A DNA stretch of 10,090 nt from the NCBI GenBank assembly GCA_030643455.1, contig DAOWLV010000074.1, forward strand, positions 1 through 10,090. Reading direction: 5' to 3'. Position numbers and translations under genes: made by a program. The notes under the pieces are model-generated. The model made no database searches. It saw only the letters and a program-made list of their open reading frames with translations, and had not been told where the DNA came from. This DNA comes from Candidatus Krumholzibacteriia bacterium (GTDB lineage Bacteria > Krumholzibacteriota > Krumholzibacteriia > LZORAL124-64-63). This document shows positions 6,829 to 10,090 of the stretch, piece after piece. Position 1 is the first letter of the stretch; each line of letters begins with the position of its first letter.

Positions 6829-7680
6829 TTATGGGCAGCAGCCCGCCCGCTCCAGGAAGTCGAGAAAAATTCCCTCGTGTTCCCTGAACCGGTCCACCGA
6901 ACCGTGACCGGCGCCCGAAATGAACAGGAATTCCGGCGGGTGGCCCTCGCATTTTTTCCGGATCGCCTCCATGTCCGCCTTCGGCACCGTCCGGTCGGAT
7001 TGCCCGTGGACCATCAGGACCGGACAGGTCACCCGGCATATGGTGTTGATGGGGGCGATCTCGTCGTAACGGCGGCCGATCAACAACTCCACGTAACGCA
7101 GAACGGCGGGGGCCATCAGGTCCGGAACATGGCCCCGCTTCATGAAGCGCCGCATCATGTCGGTCGGGTGAGCAAATGTCGCCAGGCTGATCACCGCGGT
7201 GATATCGTCCCGATCGACCGCACTCAGCAGGGCGGCTCCTCCGCCCAGGGAATGCCCGCACAAGGCGACCGGTCCGGCGTGCTCCGGCTGCTGCTTGACC
7301 CAATCGACCGCATGGCCGAGGTCCGCCGCGAACTTGGGCAATGAGGAATGTCCATCCCCGTCGCTGCGGCCGTGGTTGCGGGAATCGACCAGCAGGACGT
7401 TAAAGCCCGACACCACGAAAAACTCGGCCAAAGGAAGCAGGAATTCCGAATTGCCGCCCCAGCCATGGATCATCACCAGGGTCCCGGCAGAACGCCCGGC
7501 CGGCAGTAACCAGCCGAACAATCTCTTATTCCTTGCGGTGGGAATCCAGACCTGGCGAAAAACCAGGTTCCGGTCGCCGGGATCCCCATTTTCCGGAACC
7601 CGGGGTGCGGCGAAGCTGCGGTGGACCATCAGGGCCAGGCCGGTGGGACCGGCCAGGACGACGACAAGAACGATCGCCAC
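6829..7680 (-). CDS. membrane-anchored alpha/beta hydrolase (serine hydrolase)
   Basis: Predicted serine hydrolase of the alpha/beta fold, likely an esterase, lipase or acyl-peptidase-like enzyme; the substrate cannot be told. Counting from the GTG at 7680 (283 residues), an N-terminal hydrophobic stretch (1-18) should anchor it in the membrane. HGWGG (72-76) is the oxyanion-hole segment and VDSRNHGRSDG follows. GHSLG (142-146) carries the nucleophile Ser144, Asp229 lies in HGQSDRTVP, and His259 in GAGHGS, so the triad is complete. The true start is uncertain: GGGAGG lies 7 nt before an ATA codon at 7698, in frame, giving an N-terminus reading M-NPFAIVAIVLVVVLAG. The GTG at 7680 is 25 nt from that site and has no ribosome site of its own. 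The frame opens right after the TAG of the preceding lipoprotein gene, so the two are probably one transcript. Confidence 0.9.
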   Translation of the reverse strand: MAIVLVVVLAGPTGLALMVHRSFAAPRVPENGDPGDRNLVFRQVWIPTARNKRLFGWLLPAGRSAGTLVMIHGWGGNSEFLLPLAEFFVVSGFNVLLVDSRNHGRSDGDGHSSLPKFAADLGHAVDWVKQQPEHAGPVALCGHSLGGGAALLSAVDRDDITAVISLATFAHPTDMMRRFMKRGHVPDLMAPAVLRYVELLIGRRYDEIAPINTICRVTCPVLMVHGQSDRTVPKADMEAIRKKCEGHPPEFLFISGAGHGSVDRFREHEGIFLDFLERAGCCP

Positions 7681-7740
7681 GATTGCAAACGGGTTTATCG
7701 GAGTACCTCCCAGCCAGCATTCGATTCGACTGGATCTTTT

Positions 7741-8310
7741 CTAACCGCTTCCCACCACGGTAAAGGGCTCCTCGAACAGCAGCGCACGATCCAGATAAAC
7801 CCGGAAATGATACAGCCCGGGCTCCCGTTCCTTCTTCAGCGAAATATTGAACCGGCTGCCCAACGTGAAATCCGGCTCCGCCATCACCAGGGTATCGGCC
7901 TTGACCTTATGCAGATCCTCGGCGTTCAGCCATTTGATGACGGTGCGGAACTCATCCGTGCCGGCTGCGTGCTGTCGTACCTCGGCATACTTGCGGAACA
8001 TCTCCCGGCCATCGGGTCGGATCCAGACCAGGTGCACCGTGTAGGGCCTCTCGGCTTTCACGTTCGCGAAATCAACGAAGGCCCTCACGTGGGATTTTTT
8101 GCTCATCTTGAATTCATGCCCGGCACCGATGCGGCGACCGCTCTTGCTCCCGACCTTGCGGCACAAGGTCACAGAGGCGGAGAAGGCGTCATCCTCCGGA
8201 GCCTCACCCGCACTGAGGGTGCGGACCTGATGCACCTCTTCACTGGCGCATCCGGACAACAGCAACAAAATGGCAGTCAACAGGCCCGTTACCAGAAGGT
8301 GGGATCTCAA
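7741..8310 (-). CDS. lipoprotein of unknown function
   Basis: Predicted 189-residue lipoprotein; I recognise no family. The N-terminus MRSHLLVTGLLTAILLLLSGC is a textbook lipoprotein signal with lipobox LSGC and Cys21. The mature part is mostly beta-like, with stretches such as YTVHLVWIRPDGREMF and EPGLYHFRVYLDRALLFEEP that suggest one Ig-like or beta-sandwich domain (inference). The start chosen is TTG at 8310, because GGGGGAG lies 4 nt upstream. A GTG at 8352 would add 14 residues (203 total), has no ribosome site, and falls inside the hairpin 8337-8375. The gene precedes the hydrolase with 42 nt between stop and the ATA candidate start, in the same reading frame, suggesting a two-gene transcript. 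Confidence 0.8.
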   Translation of the reverse strand: MRSHLLVTGLLTAILLLLSGCASEEVHQVRTLSAGEAPEDDAFSASVTLCRKVGSKSGRRIGAGHEFKMSKKSHVRAFVDFANVKAERPYTVHLVWIRPDGREMFRKYAEVRQHAAGTDEFRTVIKWLNAEDLHKVKADTLVMAEPDFTLGSRFNISLKKEREPGLYHFRVYLDRALLFEEPFTVVGSG

Positions 8311-8336
8311 AATTCTCCCCCGGTGATGGAAAGTCT

Positions 8337-8375
8337 GGTTCCGGACCGCCACGACAGAAAGGGCGGTCCGGAACC
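8337..8375 (-). terminator. 14-bp perfect stem-loop after the large secreted protein gene
   Basis: GGTTCCGGACCGCC (8337-8350) pairs without mismatch with GGCGGTCCGGAACC (8362-8375) across an 11-nt loop, 17 nt after the TAG of the upstream gene. It is the natural terminator position for that gene. The - strand continuation is AGACTTTCC, only a weak U-tract, so termination may be partial and the downstream lipoprotein and hydrolase genes could be expressed by read-through. No good separate promoter fits in the short space before 8310. Confidence 0.6.
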
Positions 8376-8392
8376 GGTTAATCAGGCAGGCC

Positions 8393-10090
8393 CTACTTCA
8401 ACAGGGTCATTTTGCGGGTCAGGGTGCCGCTGTCGGTGACCAGGCGGTAGAAATACAACCCGGAAGCAGCCTGGTTGCCCTGCTCGTCCTTGCCGGTCCA
8501 CATCACGGATTGGGGGCCGGCTTCCTGGACGCCCTGCAACAGGGTGCGCACCAGGCGACCTTCCACATTGTAGATGCGAAGGTCCACTTCCTGCCGCGAA
8601 GGCAGCGAGAAACTGATCTTCGTGACCGGGTTGAACGGGTTCGGCGAGTTCTGCGCCAGGGTCAGATGGCCCGACGGGATGTCGCCCACGGCCGACACGC
8701 CACCGATCTGGAAGTCGGCGGCGGAAACGGCCTCGGTCGAGTTGCCGGCCGAGTCATGGCAGATGACCTTCACGCGGTTGGTGCTGCCGATCAGCGAAGG
8801 CACCGTCCAGCTCAAGGTGCCGTTCAGCGCGCCGGAGCCGATGGTCTGAGGAAAGCTGGCGCCGCCATCGGTGCTCAGCAGGACTTCCACCTGGACCACA
8901 CCGATGTCGTCACTTTGGTTCCAGGTGACATCCACGGTCGAATCCGGGGTCAGATTTTCGCCACCGTTGGGACTGACGATGCTGACCTGCGGGGCTTCAC
9001 CATCGGCGATGAGCGGGAGGCTTGTCAGGACAAAATCGTCCACGGCCGCCTCCACCACCGACCCGGAACCCAGATCACTGGCCAGGAACCGGAACTGGAG
9101 ACTGCTCCCCAGGGTCAGGTAGTCGGCCAGCATGAAATTCATCTGCTGCCAGGAGCGGTTGCTGGTCATGGTATTTTCCAGATCCACCCAGGACCCGTCC
9201 TGGGCCTGGGCTTGCACCACCCAATGATCCTCTCCCGGGGAATAGCCGGTGTCGTTGGTGTACCAGCGATAGTACTGGACCTCCAGACCACCATAACTAC
9301 TGATGTCGAACACCGGCGACTGCAGGGTCGTGATCCCCCCGTCAACATCCTGGGTACCCTGGGAAGATCCCACCGGGTCCTGTCCCGTCACCCAGCACAT
9401 TGTGCCGGGATCACTGTGGTCGTCCTCGGGGGAAACCTCGGTTGAACCTTCGAACACCCCGTTGGGATCCACGTTGACCCACTGACCGGACACGGCGGTA
9501 TCGCTACCCAGACCCCCGGTCCAGTCGACGGCATTTTCCATCTCACTGGAATAGATCACCGTGGTTTGGGCCACCGTGAAACCATGGACGTTGAACGGTG
9601 CGCCGGCGGGTTCGGTGCTGGTGTGGGCCAGCAGGTCGGTGCTGGTCAGCCAGTACTGCACCAGGGTTTCGTCCGACTGCCCGGGAATGGACACCCGCCA
9701 GGTGTCAACCGGACCCTCGGCCTGGGGAACCAGTTCAAAGGGCCCACCGTCAGTGCTGGACGTGTAGTAGAACCGGGTTTCCTGGATCCCACTGTAGTCG
9801 CTCACCTTGAATACCACATCGTACGGACCGTCCGTATCGGACGTGCTTTCGGGAATGGTCTGCATCTCAAAAACCGGACCGGCGATGTCGGTCAGGGCAA
9901 AGTCCACCACCGTCGCGAGATCCTCCTGGATAACCACGCTGAAAGTGGTATCCGGGGCGAATGAGGGGTGGTACACGGAAACATCGTAAGTGCCTATGAC
10001 CAAACTGCTTTCATACTTGCCGTCAGCCGCGCTCAGCAGGTTCAATCCCACGCCCGACACGTTGATCGTCGCCCCTTCGATGGGAGTCCC
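8393..10090 (-). CDS. large secreted multidomain protein with FlgD-like C-terminal domain (5' end outside window)
   Basis: The reading frame is open to the right edge, so only the last 565 residues are visible; a GTG at 10060 is inside a domain and is not the real start. Order seen: a carboxypeptidase-regulatory-like beta domain (GTPIEGATINVSG ... GKYESSLVIGTYDVSVYH); an Ig-like segment (FKVSDYSGIQETRFYYTSS); and a jelly-roll/MAM-like domain of the immune-inhibitor-A type (MCWVTGQDP, TTLQSPVFDISSYGGLEVQYYRWYTN, VEAAVDDFVLTSL). A second Ig-like domain (SIVSPNGGENLTPDSTVDVTW) and the C-terminal NSPNPFNPVTKISFSLP ... LTRKMTLLK domain complete it. This layout is common at the C-termini of secreted peptidases (M6, M14 and similar) in FCB-related phyla, so the missing N-terminal part may be catalytic (inference). 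The last domain is of the same type as in the propeller protein, suggesting a shared export or anchoring route. Confidence 0.88.
   Translation of the reverse strand, partial: GTPIEGATINVSGVGLNLLSAADGKYESSLVIGTYDVSVYHPSFAPDTTFSVVIQEDLATVVDFALTDIAGPVFEMQTIPESTSDTDGPYDVVFKVSDYSGIQETRFYYTSSTDGGPFELVPQAEGPVDTWRVSIPGQSDETLVQYWLTSTDLLAHTSTEPAGAPFNVHGFTVAQTTVIYSSEMENAVDWTGGLGSDTAVSGQWVNVDPNGVFEGSTEVSPEDDHSDPGTMCWVTGQDPVGSSQGTQDVDGGITTLQSPVFDISSYGGLEVQYYRWYTNDTGYSPGEDHWVVQAQAQDGSWVDLENTMTSNRSWQQMNFMLADYLTLGSSLQFRFLASDLGSGSVVEAAVDDFVLTSLPLIADGEAPQVSIVSPNGGENLTPDSTVDVTWNQSDDIGVVQVEVLLSTDGGASFPQTIGSGALNGTLSWTVPSLIGSTNRVKVICHDSAGNSTEAVSAADFQIGGVSAVGDIPSGHLTLAQNSPNPFNPVTKISFSLPSRQEVDLRIYNVEGRLVRTLLQGVQEAGPQSVMWTGKDEQGNQAASGLYFYRLVTDSGTLTRKMTLLK

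Noticed and set aside
6421..7344. Long + strand open frame of 307 codons
   Set aside because: It spans antisense across the propeller and hydrolase genes and the gap between them; no domain is recognisable.
8311..8352. GTG at 8352 as the start of the lipoprotein
   Set aside because: No ribosome site, lies in the arm of the hairpin, and would put 14 polar residues before an otherwise ideal lipoprotein signal.
8510..9445. Long + strand open frame of 311 codons
   Set aside because: It is antisense to the conserved Ig-like and jelly-roll domains of the secreted protein; His/Gly/Arg-rich shadow sequence.

Overview
The window comes from a high-GC bacterium with a Gram-negative envelope: it has two lipoprotein signal peptides, a Sec-exported beta-propeller, and two secreted proteins that end in the FlgD-like C-terminal domain (NPFNP motif near its start, K-M/V-x-L-x-K at the end). 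That C-terminal domain is typical of the FCB superphylum and related candidate phyla such as Krumholzibacteriota, Eisenbacteria and Latescibacterota. The exact phylum cannot be fixed from sequence inspection, so this placement is inference.

Left region (1-4111), a signalling module. An ECF-type sigma factor (3539-4111, + strand) is transcribed divergently from a large membrane Ser/Thr kinase (1031-3379, - strand). The kinase starts with a C...HxxxCxxC zinc-finger motif of the anti-sigma type, followed by a complete Hanks-type kinase domain, one membrane segment and a TPR-rich, probably periplasmic, C-terminal half. A DUF1684 lipoprotein gene (102-998) follows the kinase by 32 bp and is probably co-transcribed. 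The roughly 160-bp divergent spacer holds two overlapping, oppositely oriented ECF-like promoter candidates (GGAA-N-CGTC) around a small inverted repeat. This suggests, but does not prove, that the sigma factor drives both its own gene and the kinase operon. No separate anti-sigma gene is present, so the zinc-finger kinase is the best candidate for the regulator of the sigma factor.

Middle (4112-4644): a 533-bp convergent intergenic stretch with no convincing gene. It contains two strong hairpins, at 4166-4190 and 4503-4529. The second is followed by a short T-rich run and looks like a + strand terminator.

Right region (4645-10090), all on the - strand, in transcription order. First is the 3' part of a large secreted multidomain protein (8393-10090, cut by the window edge) followed by a 14-bp perfect stem. 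Next come a small lipoprotein of unknown function (7741-8310), a membrane-anchored alpha/beta hydrolase (6829-7680, perhaps starting at an AUA codon at 7698), and a 709-residue exported YCF48/BNR-like protein (4645-6774). The last has 14 regular repeats of about 41 residues, plausibly two seven-bladed propellers, plus an FlgD-like C-terminal domain. An extended -10 promoter candidate lies just upstream of it.

No mobile element, CRISPR array, tRNA or rRNA was seen. The most interesting element is the ECF sigma / zinc-finger-kinase / lipoprotein module.
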